Source: Streptomyces longispororuber (GTDB lineage: Bacteria > Actinomycetota > Actinomycetes > Streptomycetales > Streptomycetaceae). From it: a stretch of 64,000 nt of DNA. The notes under the pieces were generated by a model. That model did not search any database. It was not told where the DNA came from and worked only from the letters and a program-made list of their open reading frames with translations. The stretch covers positions 1 through 64,000 of the forward strand of contig NZ_BNBT01000023.1 of assembly GCF_014656095.1 (NCBI RefSeq), read 5' to 3'. Positions 17,975 to 27,300 of the stretch are shown one piece after another (position 1 is the first letter of the stretch; each line of letters opens with the position of its first letter). The position numbers were made by a program, and so were the translations under genes.

Positions 17975-18859
17975 ATGGTGATACGCAAGCTGTGCGCGGT
18001 CCTGCGGCGTCTGCTGGTCCTCGTCTTCTTCGGGCTCGTCGTCGGCTGCCTCTTCGTCGACTACCCCTTCGCGTGGTGGCTGATCTTCACGCCGCTGGTG
18101 CTCTCGTGGGTCGCGGGGATCACGGCCGGCCGCTCCGCGCGCCATGACATCGGCGCCGACCCGCGCGAGCCCGTCGAGGTGCTGCCGCCGGTCACGGGCC
18201 GCTGGTCGGCCCTGAACAGCCCGGCCGACCGCGTCCCGAGCCACGGCACCCACGGCTACGGCCAGACGTACGCCATCGACATCACGGCCGAGGACGAGGA
18301 GCGCCCCCGTCCGGGGTTCTCCTGGCTGTGGCCGCTCGCCCGCCGCAGCGACCGCTACCCGGCCTTCGGCGCGGACCTCCTGGCCGTCGCCGACGCCACC
18401 GTCGTGCACGCCGAGGACGGCCAGCGCGACCACCTCAGCCGCAGCTCCCTGGTGGGGGTGCTGTACCTGATGTTCGTCGAGGGGGACGTGCGCGGCCTCG
18501 CCGGGGCGCACCGGGTCTTCGGCAACCACGTGATCCTCGACCTCGGGGGCGGTACGTACGCCGCGTACGCGCACCTCCAGCGCGGGTCACTCACCGTGCG
18601 CCCCGGCGACCGGGTGCGCGCGGGCCAGGTCATCGGCCGCTGCGGCAACTCCGGCAACTCCTCCGAGCCGCACCTGCACTTCCAGCTCATGGACGGTCCC
18701 GACCTGGAGGCGGCGCGCGGGGTTCCGTTCCGGTGGCGCGGCGTGGGGGTGCCCGCGAACAAGGAGGAGTTCACGGTCGCGGGCGAGAGTCCCGCGGACG
18801 GGCGCGAGCAGACCGCCCCGACCAAAGGTGGTCCTGGTACAACTTTCAGCCGGGATTAA
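17975..18859 (+). CDS. Membrane-anchored M23-family peptidase
   Basis: This 294-residue protein has a hydrophobic N-terminus (two segments near 12-29 and 33-50) and an outward-facing lysostaphin-like M23 domain. Zinc-site residues are visible in SHGTHGYGQTYAIDI (His and Asp) and SSEPHLHFQLMDGPD (HxH). GDRVRAGQVIGRCGNSGN is the standard loop between them. Such enzymes cut peptidoglycan cross-links. The first zinc-ligand region is spaced differently from classic LytM, so activity is likely but not certain. GAGGAG lies 8 bp before the ATG. Confidence 0.85.
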   Translation: MVIRKLCAVLRRLLVLVFFGLVVGCLFVDYPFAWWLIFTPLVLSWVAGITAGRSARHDIGADPREPVEVLPPVTGRWSALNSPADRVPSHGTHGYGQTYAIDITAEDEERPRPGFSWLWPLARRSDRYPAFGADLLAVADATVVHAEDGQRDHLSRSSLVGVLYLMFVEGDVRGLAGAHRVFGNHVILDLGGGTYAAYAHLQRGSLTVRPGDRVRAGQVIGRCGNSGNSSEPHLHFQLMDGPDLEAARGVPFRWRGVGVPANKEEFTVAGESPADGREQTAPTKGGPGTTFSRD

Positions 18860-18905
18860 AATTCATCCTCGTACAATGCGGGCATGGCAGCTCGGAGAGA
18901 CACGC

Positions 18906-19565
18906 ATGGCCGCCGCTGAGGGCCCCCAGGCCCGCCGGCCGGGACTGCGCGAGCGAAAGAAGCGGCAGACCACCCAGCGGATCTGGCAGGCCGCGGTGGA
19001 CCTCTTCGTCGAGCGCGGCTTCGACAAGGTGTCCGTCGCCGAGATCGCCGCGGCCGCCGACGTGTCGAAGATGACCGTCTTCAACTACTTCGGCACCAAG
19101 GAGGACCTGGTCCTGCGGCCGATGGAGGAGCACCTCGCCGACGCCGCCCGAGCGGTGCGGGACCGCGCCCCCGGCGAGTCCGCCGTCGACGCCCTGCGCC
19201 GCGACCTGCTCGGCCTGATCGCCGAGCGCTCCCCGGCCGTCGGCCTCAGCGACGACCGGCGGGCGCTGGAGACCCTGCGCCTCGTCCTGGAGACGCCCGT
19301 CCTGATCAAGCGCGCGCACGACCTCCAGGTGCGCGGCCAGAGCCTGCTCGCCGACGTGCTCGCCGAGGAGACCGGTGAACAGGTGCTCGCCCAGGTCGCC
19401 GCCGCCCAGCTCATCGGCGTACGCAACGCCGTCTGCGCGGACGTCATGCGCCGCCGCACGGCGGGCGAGCCGACGGAGCGGATCGCCGCGGACGCCGACC
19501 GGCTCGCCCGCGCCGCCTTCGACCTGCTGGAAAAAGGCCTCAGCGACTACGCGGTCAAGGCTTAG
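18906..19565 (+). CDS. TetR-family transcriptional regulator
   Basis: The 219-residue protein has an N-terminal TetR HTH: RERKKRQTTQRIWQAAVDLF, VSVAEIAAAADVSKMTVFNY and FGTKEDLV. The C-terminal ligand-binding domain is helical and Ala/Leu-rich. The ATG at 18906 has GGAGAGA (18893-18899) upstream; an ATG at 18876 is less well served. A TACAAT -10-like box (18872-18877) lies just upstream, and GTACAA occurs twice (about 18837 and 18871). It is 9 bp from the next gene, which it may regulate. Confidence 0.92.
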   Translation: MAAAEGPQARRPGLRERKKRQTTQRIWQAAVDLFVERGFDKVSVAEIAAAADVSKMTVFNYFGTKEDLVLRPMEEHLADAARAVRDRAPGESAVDALRRDLLGLIAERSPAVGLSDDRRALETLRLVLETPVLIKRAHDLQVRGQSLLADVLAEETGEQVLAQVAAAQLIGVRNAVCADVMRRRTAGEPTERIAADADRLARAAFDLLEKGLSDYAVKA

Positions 19566-19574
19566 GCTCCCCCC

Positions 19575-20372
19575 ATGCCACCGGCCAAGAAGCGCGTGCG
19601 CGCCTACGATCCGACGAAGATCCGCACCGCCGTCCTCACGCAGTTCACGACCGTGCGGGAAGCCGTAGCGGGCCTCTCGGACGAGCAGCTCGGGCGCCCG
19701 ACCCGGCTCGGTGACTGGACCGTGCGCGAGCTGGCCGCGCACCTGACGATGTCGCTCGGCGCGGTCGCCCGCGCGCTGGACGCGCCCGAGCCCGCGGAGG
19801 CCGATGTCACCCTGCAGAACTGGGCGTTCCGGACGTCGGCGGCCGCGGACCAGGTCGACGAGGACGTACGCACCATCGTGGCCGGGGGCGCGGACCTCGA
19901 CGCGCTGTTCGGGCAGGCCGCCGACCGGCTCGGGCAGGCGCTGCCCGGCGTGCCCCCCACCCGCCTCGTCCGGATGCGCTTCGGCGGCATGACCCTCGCC
20001 GACTTCCTGGTCACGCGCACCGTCGAGCTCGTCGTGCACACCGACGACCTGAACGACGCCGTGCCCGGCCTCGACGTCCCCCACGACCGCCAGGCCCTGG
20101 CCGCGTGCACCCGGCTGCTCGCCGACACGCTGGCCCTCAAGGCCCCCGGCGGCGCGGTGGAGGTCCGCGTTCCGCCGTACGCCGTGGTGCAGTGCGTGGA
20201 GGGGCCCCGGCACACCCGCGGCACCCCGCCGAACGTCGTCGAGACCGACCCGCTGACCTGGATCCGGCTCGCGACGGGCCGCACGACGTGGCGCGCGGAG
20301 CTGGCCGCGGCCCGGGTCACCGCGAGCGGCGAACGGGCGGACCTGGAGGGGCTGCTGCCGCTCATGTCCTGA
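19575..20372 (+). CDS. Maleylpyruvate isomerase / mycothiol-dependent enzyme family protein
   Basis: The 265-residue protein has an N-terminal DinB/MDMPI-like four-helix bundle with RLGDWTVRELAAHLTMSLGA and a later RTVELVVHTDDL, whose His residues would bind a metal. A sterol-carrier-like C-terminal domain follows (about 170-265; TDPLTWIRLATGRTTW). Family members use mycothiol, the actinobacterial thiol, but most have no known substrate. It sits 9 bp after the TetR gene, so the two are probably co-transcribed. Confidence 0.8.
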   Translation: MPPAKKRVRAYDPTKIRTAVLTQFTTVREAVAGLSDEQLGRPTRLGDWTVRELAAHLTMSLGAVARALDAPEPAEADVTLQNWAFRTSAAADQVDEDVRTIVAGGADLDALFGQAADRLGQALPGVPPTRLVRMRFGGMTLADFLVTRTVELVVHTDDLNDAVPGLDVPHDRQALAACTRLLADTLALKAPGGAVEVRVPPYAVVQCVEGPRHTRGTPPNVVETDPLTWIRLATGRTTWRAELAAARVTASGERADLEGLLPLMS

Positions 20373-20397
20373 GCGGGGCGGAGCCGGGCGGGCGCCC

Positions 20398-20735
20398 GCG
20401 ACCGGCACGACCGCGGAGGTCCCGGACCGGCACGACCGCGGAGGTTCCGGACCGGCACGACCGGAGGTCCCGGACCGGCTCGCGTGAGGCCAACGGGTCC
20501 GGCTCGTACGAGAGAACAGGACCGGCACGCGCGAGGGAACAGGACCGGCACGCGTGCGGGCGTCAGGGCGGCACGCGCGAGGCCGACCGGACCGGCTCGG
20601 GCGAGGCCGACCGGACCGGCTCGTGCGAGGCCGACCGGACCGGCTCGTGCGAGGCCGACCGGACCGGCTCGTGCGAGGCCGACCGGACCGGCTCGGGCGA
20701 GGGAACCGGACCGCGGGGCGCCCCGTCACAATGGC
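20398..20735. repeat. Tandem repeat tract (25-bp units, then 24-bp x5)
   Basis: At about 20398-20478 three imperfect copies of a 25-bp GGACCGGCACGACC-type unit occur. At 20577-20696 there are five copies of a 24-bp unit (GCGAGGCCGACCGGACCGGC plus four bases) that differ only in the last base. Because 24 is a multiple of three, all frames stay open, which produces long but artificial open frames. No spacer/repeat alternation is present, so it is not CRISPR. It forms the whole gap before the META lipoprotein gene. Confidence 0.9.
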
Positions 20736-21569
20736 ATGTACAAGCAGCGCGTGACCCAGACCCTCACCGTCCTCGCCGCCGCCGGTCTGCTCGCCGCCTG
20801 CGGTTCGGAGTCCGGCTCCGGCGCGGCCGACGGTTCCCGGCGGGACTCCGGATCCGACGGCTCCGGCGCACGCCTCACCGGTGTGCGCTGGAACATCGAG
20901 AGCCTCACCGTCGACGGCAAGAAACAGCAGGCCCCGAGCGGCACCTACGTCCGGCTCGGCGGCAAGGGCGGCGCCGGCGGCCACTTCGGCTGCAACGGCT
21001 ACGGCGCCGACGTCTCCGTGCGGGGCGACACCGTCCGCTTCAAGCCCGGCGTCCACACGCAGATGGCCTGCGACGACCTCGACTTCGAGCAGAGCCTCGC
21101 CCGCACCCTGGACGGCAAGCTCAAGGCCGACGTGGCCGACGACCGGCTCACCCTCACCAACGCCCAGGGCGACACGATCGCCCTCACCTCCGGCCCGGCG
21201 ATCCCCGAGCCCCCGCTCCAGGGCACCACCTGGACCGTGGACTCCGTGGGCCGCGACGACACCGCGCGCCCCCTGCCCAAGCAGGTCGCGGGCAAGGCCC
21301 GCCTGGTCTTCGGCAAGGACGGCACGGTGCGCGGCAACCTCGGCTGCAACGACGTCACCGCCAAGGCCGAGCCGCGCGACGGGAAGATCGTCTTCGGGAC
21401 GCCGAAGACGACCCGGATGCTGTGTCAGGGAGCCAAGGCGAAGACCGAGCGCGACCTCCTGAAGCTCTTCGACGGCACGGCGCGGTACGAGGTCAAGGAC
21501 GACAGCCTCACGCTCACCGCGCAGGACGGCACGGTCGTCACCGCCGGCGCGGCGCAGCAGGACCGCTAG
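20736..21569 (+). CDS. META-domain (HslJ-like) lipoprotein
   Basis: This is a 277-residue exported lipoprotein. The signal peptide runs to the lipobox LLAAC (Cys21) after TLTVLAAAG. Two META repeats follow: the first with LTGVRWNIESLTVDGK and GGHFGCNGYGADV, the second with LQGTTWTVDSVGRD and VRGNLGCNDVTAKAEP. The paired CNGY/CND and late MAC/MLC cysteines are typical of this fold. HslJ-type domains are tied to envelope stress or drug tolerance in other bacteria, but the role here is unknown. The ATG at 20736 is set by the signal peptide; no clear Shine-Dalgarno is seen. Confidence 0.87.
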   Translation: MYKQRVTQTLTVLAAAGLLAACGSESGSGAADGSRRDSGSDGSGARLTGVRWNIESLTVDGKKQQAPSGTYVRLGGKGGAGGHFGCNGYGADVSVRGDTVRFKPGVHTQMACDDLDFEQSLARTLDGKLKADVADDRLTLTNAQGDTIALTSGPAIPEPPLQGTTWTVDSVGRDDTARPLPKQVAGKARLVFGKDGTVRGNLGCNDVTAKAEPRDGKIVFGTPKTTRMLCQGAKAKTERDLLKLFDGTARYEVKDDSLTLTAQDGTVVTAGAAQQDR

Positions 21570-21738
21570 CCCCCCCGCCCACGGCCCCTCCCCGCGGCCC
21601 CTCCACGGCCACCTCACCCGTGGCCGCCCCGCCCACAGCGCCCCGGCTGGCCACCGCCCCGCGCGGCAGCGGCCCGGCTCGCCACCTCACCCGCGACCGC
21701 CCGCCCCCCCGCACCGCGCGGCAGCGACCCGCGCCCCC

Positions 21739-23172
21739 TCACCCCGCCGGGTAGGGCAGCAGCTCCGCGTCCGTCCGCTCCCACGCGGCCCGCAGGTCGG
21801 CGAGCAGGCCGGGCTCCCGGCCCGCCAGGTCGGCCTGCTCCCGCTGGTCCCGGCCCAGGTGGAAGAGCTGGTCCGCCCCGCCCTTGCCGCGGTAGTACTT
21901 CCACGGCCCGCGCCGCAGCGCCCGCTCGCCCCGCACCCGCCAGAACAGGTCCCGCTCGCCCGGCTCCCGGCCGCGCAGCAGGTAGCCGGCGAGGCTCGTG
22001 CCGTCGAGCGGGTAGGACGGGTGGGGCCGCGCCCCGGCGAGTTCGAGGAGCGTCGCCGTCCAGTCCGGGGTGTACACGGGCAGGTCGCTGACCTGGCCGC
22101 CGTCCAGCCGGGCGGGCCAGCGCACGATGGTCGGCACCCGGATGCCGCCCTCCCGCAGGGAGCCCTTGTTCCCGCTCAGCGGCCAGGTGTAGGAGAAGCG
22201 CTCGCCGCCGTTGTCGGAGGCGAAGAAGACGAGGGTGTCGCGCTCCTGCCCGGACGTCTTCAGGGCGTGCAGCACGTGCCCGATCGACCGGTCCAGGTCC
22301 TGCACCATCGCGGTGTACTTGGCGATGGACCCGCCGTCCCGGTGCTGCAGGGCGCCCCGGTCCCCGGCCTTGATGCGCCGGACGATCTCCGCGCTGTCCT
22401 CGGTGTCGCCGTCCGCGATCCACGGCCAGTGCGGCGTGGTGAAGTTCAGGTTCAGCAGCCAGGGCCGGTCGTGGTCGCGCCGGACGTAGTCACCGGCCCG
22501 CTCGGTCAGGACGCGCGTGTAGTAGCGCAGGTCCTTGTACGTCGCGTCGCCCTCGTACAGGTCGTACTCGCCGCCGAGGCCGAGCTTGGAGTAGTACTCC
22601 AGGGCGCCGCCGAAGTTCCCGAAGAACTCGTCCCAGCCGGACTTGGTGGGCGAGTGGTCCGGCAGGTAGCCGCAGTGCCACTTGCCGATCAGGGCGGTCG
22701 CGTACCCGGCGTCGCGCAGCAGCGAGGCGAGGGTCGGGTGCGTCGGGTCGAGGCCCGCGGACCGGTCCGCGATGGGCTCGGCGAGCCCGCCCTTCGTCCG
22801 CCCGGGGAAGCGCCCCGTGTACAGGCTGAAGCGGGTCGGTGAGCAGGTCGCCGAGCCGGAGTAGGCGTGGGTGAAGCGCACGCCCTGGCGGGCGAGGCGG
22901 TCCAGGTGCGGGGTCCTGATGTGCGGCGACCCGTACGACGACAGGTCGGCCCAGCCGAGGTCGTCGCCGAGGATGAACAGGATGTTGGGCCGCCGGGCGG
23001 GTCTGCCGCCGCGGTCCTCACGGACGGTGAATGGCCGCTCCGCGGGCCCGGCGGAGGGTCCCTCGGCGGGCGCGGCGGAGGCCTCGCCGGCACCGATGCC
23101 GACGGCAGCGGCGGCACCCGCCACACCCCCGGTGAAGGCACGCCGGGACAGCGGGATCTCGTACGAAGACAC
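21739..23172 (-). CDS. Tat-exported sulfatase
   Basis: This 477-residue type I sulfatase hydrolyses sulfate esters. The N-terminal Tat signal contains SRRAFTGGVAGAAAAV. The formylglycine site is CSPTR with Cys110, the form matured by formylglycine-generating enzyme; no such enzyme is encoded nearby. Metal ligands are visible in ILFILGDDLGWADLS and VFFASDNGGERFS, and ALIGKWHCGYLPDH holds the active-site Lys/His. GTG at 23172 has GGAG six bases upstream; an ATG at 23220 would put 16 extra residues before the Tat motif. The imperfect inverted repeat GGGAACGTTT/AAACGTCCC (23342-23369) lies upstream. Confidence 0.92.
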   Translation of the reverse strand: MSSYEIPLSRRAFTGGVAGAAAAVGIGAGEASAAPAEGPSAGPAERPFTVREDRGGRPARRPNILFILGDDLGWADLSSYGSPHIRTPHLDRLARQGVRFTHAYSGSATCSPTRFSLYTGRFPGRTKGGLAEPIADRSAGLDPTHPTLASLLRDAGYATALIGKWHCGYLPDHSPTKSGWDEFFGNFGGALEYYSKLGLGGEYDLYEGDATYKDLRYYTRVLTERAGDYVRRDHDRPWLLNLNFTTPHWPWIADGDTEDSAEIVRRIKAGDRGALQHRDGGSIAKYTAMVQDLDRSIGHVLHALKTSGQERDTLVFFASDNGGERFSYTWPLSGNKGSLREGGIRVPTIVRWPARLDGGQVSDLPVYTPDWTATLLELAGARPHPSYPLDGTSLAGYLLRGREPGERDLFWRVRGERALRRGPWKYYRGKGGADQLFHLGRDQREQADLAGREPGLLADLRAAWERTDAELLPYPAG

Positions 23173-23780
23173 AAAGGACTCCAGGGCGGGGAGAGGCCCC
23201 TGGGCGGGGCGCGGGGACATCCCCGTGCGAAAGCGGCGCGGCGCCGCTCGCGGGGACGGGGGAAACCGCCCCGGGCGGGGGCGGCGGAAGTGCGGCGGAA
23301 GACCGTCGACCGGCGGCGGACGACCCTGTGGCGGCCCCTGAGGGAACGTTTCAGCGTGACAAACGTCCCATGCGCGGGAGGGTCAAAACGCCACGAACCA
23401 GGGCGTAATGAAAGCCGGTCTCAGGCGGCGCGACGACAGATCGCGCTCGCCACGCGGGCCAGATCGACGTGGCGGCGCCACACGAGCCGGACCGCCGACG
23501 GGACACCGGAGGGCTGCATGAACCAGGAGCCTCACGGAGGCCGCCGACCCCTGTCAACGCACTGTCGTGCCTGTTCACACGCCCTTCGTACGGCGGAAGC
23601 ACTCCGGTGACCGAGGGGCGCGCACGGCCCCGGCGGGCGTCACCCCCGCTCACCGATTTGGTGGAACCTCCATACCCGGCCGCACCCCCGCGGCACCCCG
23701 TCAAGTCCACGCTCCACGCCGCCCGCGGGGCCCCCGTCGCCAATTCGGACCAGTGGTCGATCTCGCCTACACTCGGTGGC
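23173..23780. other. Divergent sulfatase/purF gap with a putative leaderless purF promoter
   Basis: No gene is supported. For purF, TTCGGA (23744-23749) and TACACT (23768-23773) are 18 bp apart, and the -10 box ends 7 bp before the GTG, so purF is probably leaderless. An imperfect inverted repeat at 23342-23369 may belong to the sulfatase promoter. The long frame opening upstream of purF (from 23469) lacks start signals. Confidence 0.5.
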
Positions 23781-25307
23781 GTGCCACGTGGTGACGGTCG
23801 ACTCAATCACGATCTGCTCCCCGGCGAGAAAGGCCCCCAGGACGCATGCGGCGTCTTCGGTGTCTGGGCTCCGGGCGAAGAGGTCGCAAAGCTCACGTAC
23901 TTCGGGCTCTACGCCCTCCAGCATCGGGGCCAGGAATCCGCGGGAATCGCGGTCAGCAACGGCTCCCAGATCCTCGTCTTCAAGGACATGGGCCTCGTGT
24001 CCCAGGTCTTCGACGAGACCTCCCTCGGCTCCCTCCAAGGACACATCGCGGTCGGACACGCCCGCTACTCCACCACCGGAGCCTCCGTCTGGGAGAACGC
24101 CCAGCCCACCTTCCGCGCCACGGCCCACGGCTCCATCGCCCTCGGCCACAACGGCAACCTGGTCAACACGGCCCACCTCGCCGAGCTGGTCGCCGCCCTG
24201 CCCAAGGAGAACGGCCGCGCCACCCAGGTCGCCGCGACCAACGACACGGACCTGGTCACCGCGCTGCTCGCGGGCCAGACCGACGACGACGGCAAGCCCC
24301 TGACCGTCGAGGAGGCGGCCACGCGGGTGCTGCCGCAGGTCCAGGGCGCGTTCAGCCTCGTCTTCATGAACGAGCACACGCTGTACGCGGCCCGCGACCC
24401 GCAGGGCATCCGCCCCCTCGTCCTCGGCCGCCTGGAGCGCGGCTGGGTCGTCGCCTCGGAGTCCGCCGCCCTCGACATCTGCGGCGCCAGCTACGTCCGC
24501 GAGATCGAGCCCGGCGAGTTCGTCGCCATCGACGAGAACGGCCTGCGCACCTCCCGGTTCGCGGAGGCGAAGCCCAAGGGCTGTGTCTTCGAGTACGTCT
24601 ACCTGGCCCGCCCCGACACCGACATCGCGGGCCGCAACGTCTACCTCTCGCGCGTCGAGATGGGGCGGAAACTGGCCAAGGAGGCCCCGGCCGACGCCGA
24701 CCTGGTGATAGCCACCCCCGAGTCCGGCACGCCCGCCGCGATCGGCTACGCGGAGGCCTCCGGCATCCCCTTCGGCGCGGGCCTGGTCAAGAACGCCTAC
24801 GTCGGGCGGACCTTCATCCAGCCCTCCCAGACCATCCGCCAGCTCGGCATCCGCCTCAAGCTCAACCCCCTCAAGGAAGTCATCAGGGGCAAGCGCCTGG
24901 TGGTCGTGGACGACTCGATCGTCCGCGGCAACACCCAGCGCGCCCTGGTCAAGATGCTCCGCGAGGCCGGTGCCGCCGAGGTGCACGTGCGCATCTCCTC
25001 GCCGCCCGTCAAGTGGCCGTGCTTCTTCGGCATCGACTTCGCGACCCGTGCCGAGCTCATCGCCAACGGCATGACGATCGACGAGATCGGCACCTCGCTC
25101 GGCGCCGACTCCCTGGCGTACATCTCCATCGACGGCATGATCGAGGCCACCACCATCGACAAGCCGAACCTCTGCCGCGCCTGCTTCGACGGCGAGTACC
25201 CGATGGACCTGCCCGACCCCGAGCTCCTCGGCAAGCAGCTCCTGGAGACGGAGCTGGCCGCGGGCCCGGCGTCCACGGCCGCCGCCGACGCGATCCGTCG
25301 CCCCTGA
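23781..25307 (+). CDS. purF: Amidophosphoribosyltransferase
   Basis: PurF makes 5-phosphoribosylamine from PRPP and glutamine, the committed step of purine synthesis. In the 508-residue product the N-terminal nucleophile is Cys23 (KGPQDACGVFGVW), so about 22 residues are probably cleaved off, as in Bacillus-type enzymes. Other motifs are LYALQHRGQESAGIAV, GHNGNLVN, the PRPP-binding loop LVVVDDSIVRGNTQ, and NLCRACFDGEYP; scattered cysteines fit a [4Fe-4S] cluster. GTG at 23781 fits the leaderless promoter. purM follows after 31 bp. Confidence 0.97.
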   Translation: MPRGDGRLNHDLLPGEKGPQDACGVFGVWAPGEEVAKLTYFGLYALQHRGQESAGIAVSNGSQILVFKDMGLVSQVFDETSLGSLQGHIAVGHARYSTTGASVWENAQPTFRATAHGSIALGHNGNLVNTAHLAELVAALPKENGRATQVAATNDTDLVTALLAGQTDDDGKPLTVEEAATRVLPQVQGAFSLVFMNEHTLYAARDPQGIRPLVLGRLERGWVVASESAALDICGASYVREIEPGEFVAIDENGLRTSRFAEAKPKGCVFEYVYLARPDTDIAGRNVYLSRVEMGRKLAKEAPADADLVIATPESGTPAAIGYAEASGIPFGAGLVKNAYVGRTFIQPSQTIRQLGIRLKLNPLKEVIRGKRLVVVDDSIVRGNTQRALVKMLREAGAAEVHVRISSPPVKWPCFFGIDFATRAELIANGMTIDEIGTSLGADSLAYISIDGMIEATTIDKPNLCRACFDGEYPMDLPDPELLGKQLLETELAAGPASTAAADAIRRP

Positions 25308-25338
25308 GCCCCGTCGTCCAATCCGAAAGATCCCGGGC

Positions 25339-26421
25339 ATGTCTGAGACAACTGCTGGTACTGGTGCCTCCTACGCGGCGGCGGGCGTCGACATCGAAGC
25401 GGGCGACCGCGCGGTCGAGCTGATGAAGGAGTGGGTCGGGAAGACCCGGCGCCCGGAGGTGGCGGGCCTCGGCGGCCTCGGCGGCTTCGCCGGGCTCTTC
25501 GACGCCTCCGCCCTCAAGCGCTTCGACCGGCCGCTGCTGGCCTCCGCCACGGACGGCGTCGGCACCAAGGTCGACCTCGCCCGCCGGCTCGGCGTGTACG
25601 ACACCATCGGCCACGACCTGGTCGCGATGGTCATGGACGACATCGTCGTGTGCGGCGCCGAGCCGCTGTTCATGACCGACTACATCTGCGTCGGCAAGGT
25701 CCACCCCGAGCGCGTCGCCGCGATCGTCAAGGGCATCGCCGAGGGCTGCGTCCTCGCCGGCTGCTCCCTGGTCGGCGGCGAGACCGCCGAGCACCCCGGG
25801 CTGCTCGGCCCCGACGACTTCGACGTCGCGGGCGCGGGCACCGGCGTCGTGGAGGCCGACCGGGTGCTCGGCGCGGACCGCGTCCGCGAGGGCGACGCGG
25901 TCATCGCGATGGCCTCCTCCGGGCTTCACTCCAACGGGTACTCCCTGGTCCGGCACGTGCTCTTCGACCGCGCCGGGATGACCCTCGACCAGCGGGTGGA
26001 GGAGTTCGGCCGCACCCTCGGCGAGGAGCTCCTGGAGCCCACCCGGATCTACTCCCTGGACTGCCTCGCGCTCCTCCGCACCACCGAGGTGCACGCCTTC
26101 AGCCACGTCACCGGCGGCGGCCTCGCGGCGAACCTGGCCCGCGTCATCCCCGACGGCCTGCACGCCACCGTCGACCGCTCCACCTGGACGCCGGGCGCCG
26201 TCTTCGACCTGGTCGGCACCGCGGGCGAGGTCGAGCGCCTGGAGCTGGAGAAGACCCTCAACATGGGCGTGGGCATGATCGCCGTCGTCCCCGCGGACTC
26301 GGTGGACGTGGCCCTGACGACCTTGGCCGACCGCGGCCTCGACGCCTGGGTGGCCGGCGAGATCACCGCCCGCGGCGACCGCGCCACGGGGGCCGAGCTG
26401 ACCGGCGACTACGCGAAGTAG
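25339..26421 (+). CDS. purM: Phosphoribosylformylglycinamidine cyclo-ligase (AIR synthetase)
   Basis: PurM closes the imidazole ring, converting FGAM to AIR with ATP. The 360-residue product has SYAAAGVDIEAGDRAVELMK, the ATP-binding segment LLASATDGVGTKVDLA, MVMDDIVVCGAEPLFMTDYI, VGGETAEHPG and FSHVTGGGLAANLARV, all family hallmarks. It is 31 bp from purF and very likely in the same transcript. The Shine-Dalgarno is weak (GAAAGAT), consistent with readthrough from purF. A hairpin at 26561-26591 ends the unit. Confidence 0.97.
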   Translation: MSETTAGTGASYAAAGVDIEAGDRAVELMKEWVGKTRRPEVAGLGGLGGFAGLFDASALKRFDRPLLASATDGVGTKVDLARRLGVYDTIGHDLVAMVMDDIVVCGAEPLFMTDYICVGKVHPERVAAIVKGIAEGCVLAGCSLVGGETAEHPGLLGPDDFDVAGAGTGVVEADRVLGADRVREGDAVIAMASSGLHSNGYSLVRHVLFDRAGMTLDQRVEEFGRTLGEELLEPTRIYSLDCLALLRTTEVHAFSHVTGGGLAANLARVIPDGLHATVDRSTWTPGAVFDLVGTAGEVERLELEKTLNMGVGMIAVVPADSVDVALTTLADRGLDAWVAGEITARGDRATGAELTGDYAK

Positions 26422-26560
26422 TCACCGGCAGAACCGAACCGCCGACGACCAACCGACGGGCGGGCCGCTCCGGACACCCCGGACCGGCCCGCTCCGTTGC
26501 GCTGCGCTGTGTCCGGCGCCCCGCCGCACCGCTCTGCTCCGTACCTCCGGACAGCACGAA

Positions 26561-26591
26561 ACCCGGTCCGGCATGCTGCCCCGGACCGGGT
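26561..26591. terminator. Hairpin between convergent purM and the DUF3073 gene
   Basis: ACCCGGTCCGG (26561-26571) and CCGGACCGGGT (26581-26591) form a perfect 11-bp stem with a 9-nt loop. It can serve either strand. Confidence 0.7.
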
Positions 26592-26658
26592 GAAGTGCGA
26601 TGTGCCGCTGTCGGTGAGACGCCCGGACGTACCGGCGAGACGTGCCGGACTACGAGAT

Positions 26659-26916
26659 TCAGGCGCCGCGGCGCTGCCGCGACGGGCCGGACTCGTCCGC
26701 GCCCTCGTCATCGTCGTCGTCGCTGTTGTACAGCTCCGCGTACCGCGCGTACGGGTCTTCTTCGTCCTCGTCCTCGAACGGCTCGCCGTTCGGCGGCTGC
26801 TGCGAAGTCGAAGCGCCCAGCTCGTTGGCCAGGCGTGCGAGGTCGGTCCCACCGCTGTTGTACTTCAGCTGGCGGGCGACCTTCGTCTGCTTGGCCTTGG
26901 CCCGGCCGCGCCCCAT
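26659..26916 (-). CDS. DUF3073 family protein
   Basis: This 85-residue small acidic protein is conserved in actinobacteria next to valine dehydrogenase and purM. The N-terminus is basic (MGRGRAKAKQTKVARQLKYN) and is the conserved part; TDLARLANELG follows. The C-terminal half is a Glu/Asp-rich tail with a run of five Asp and a final Arg-rich end. No function is known. ATG at 26916 has a GAGGGGG Shine-Dalgarno; a longer frame from 26964 does not. Confidence 0.88.
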   Translation of the reverse strand: MGRGRAKAKQTKVARQLKYNSGGTDLARLANELGASTSQQPPNGEPFEDEDEEDPYARYAELYNSDDDDDEGADESGPSRQRRGA

Positions 26917-27300
26917 GGCTCGACCCCCTCGGTATCGGGGCTCACGGCCCCAGAGTCTTGACACGCGTTCATGGTCCGGAACCGGCTCTCCGTGGAGAGA
27001 CCGGTCCGTAGGGCTTCCACGGTACCTGTTCCTGCGGCCATACGGTACGTCGCCCGCAGGACGCGCCTAGGCGCACGACTGGCAAGGCGCCCTTTCCTCG
27101 CTGGTCAGCAGCGATTTTAACCTCTTCTTGGCGGACGACCCGCCGACAGGCGTGAGTCTCGTCTCGTCACGCCGCGTTTTCCGCCGCCGTGATCGCGACG
27201 GGCCGGCCGTGTCAGCCGTGTTCCCCCCGGATTCCCCGCCGCGGGTCGACGGCGGCCGGGAATCCAGGGGTATCTTTCGGCCATTCTTCGCGGAGTGGCG
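26917..27300. other. Gap between the DUF3073 gene and vdh, no gene seen
   Basis: It contains the upstream region of the DUF3073 gene on the right side of that gene and the 3' flank of vdh. A mildly AT-rich stretch near 27113-27130 (GATTTTAACCTCTTCTTGG) may be part of the DUF3073 promoter. Long frames through here read without start signals. Confidence 0.4.

Noticed and set aside
20577..20696. Possible CRISPR array
   Set aside because: Contiguous 24-bp units with no spacers and no cas genes; a simple tandem repeat.
23469..23780. N-terminal extension of purF
   Set aside because: Would place about 104 extra residues before the processed Cys; no ribosome-binding site, and a leaderless promoter abuts GTG 23781.
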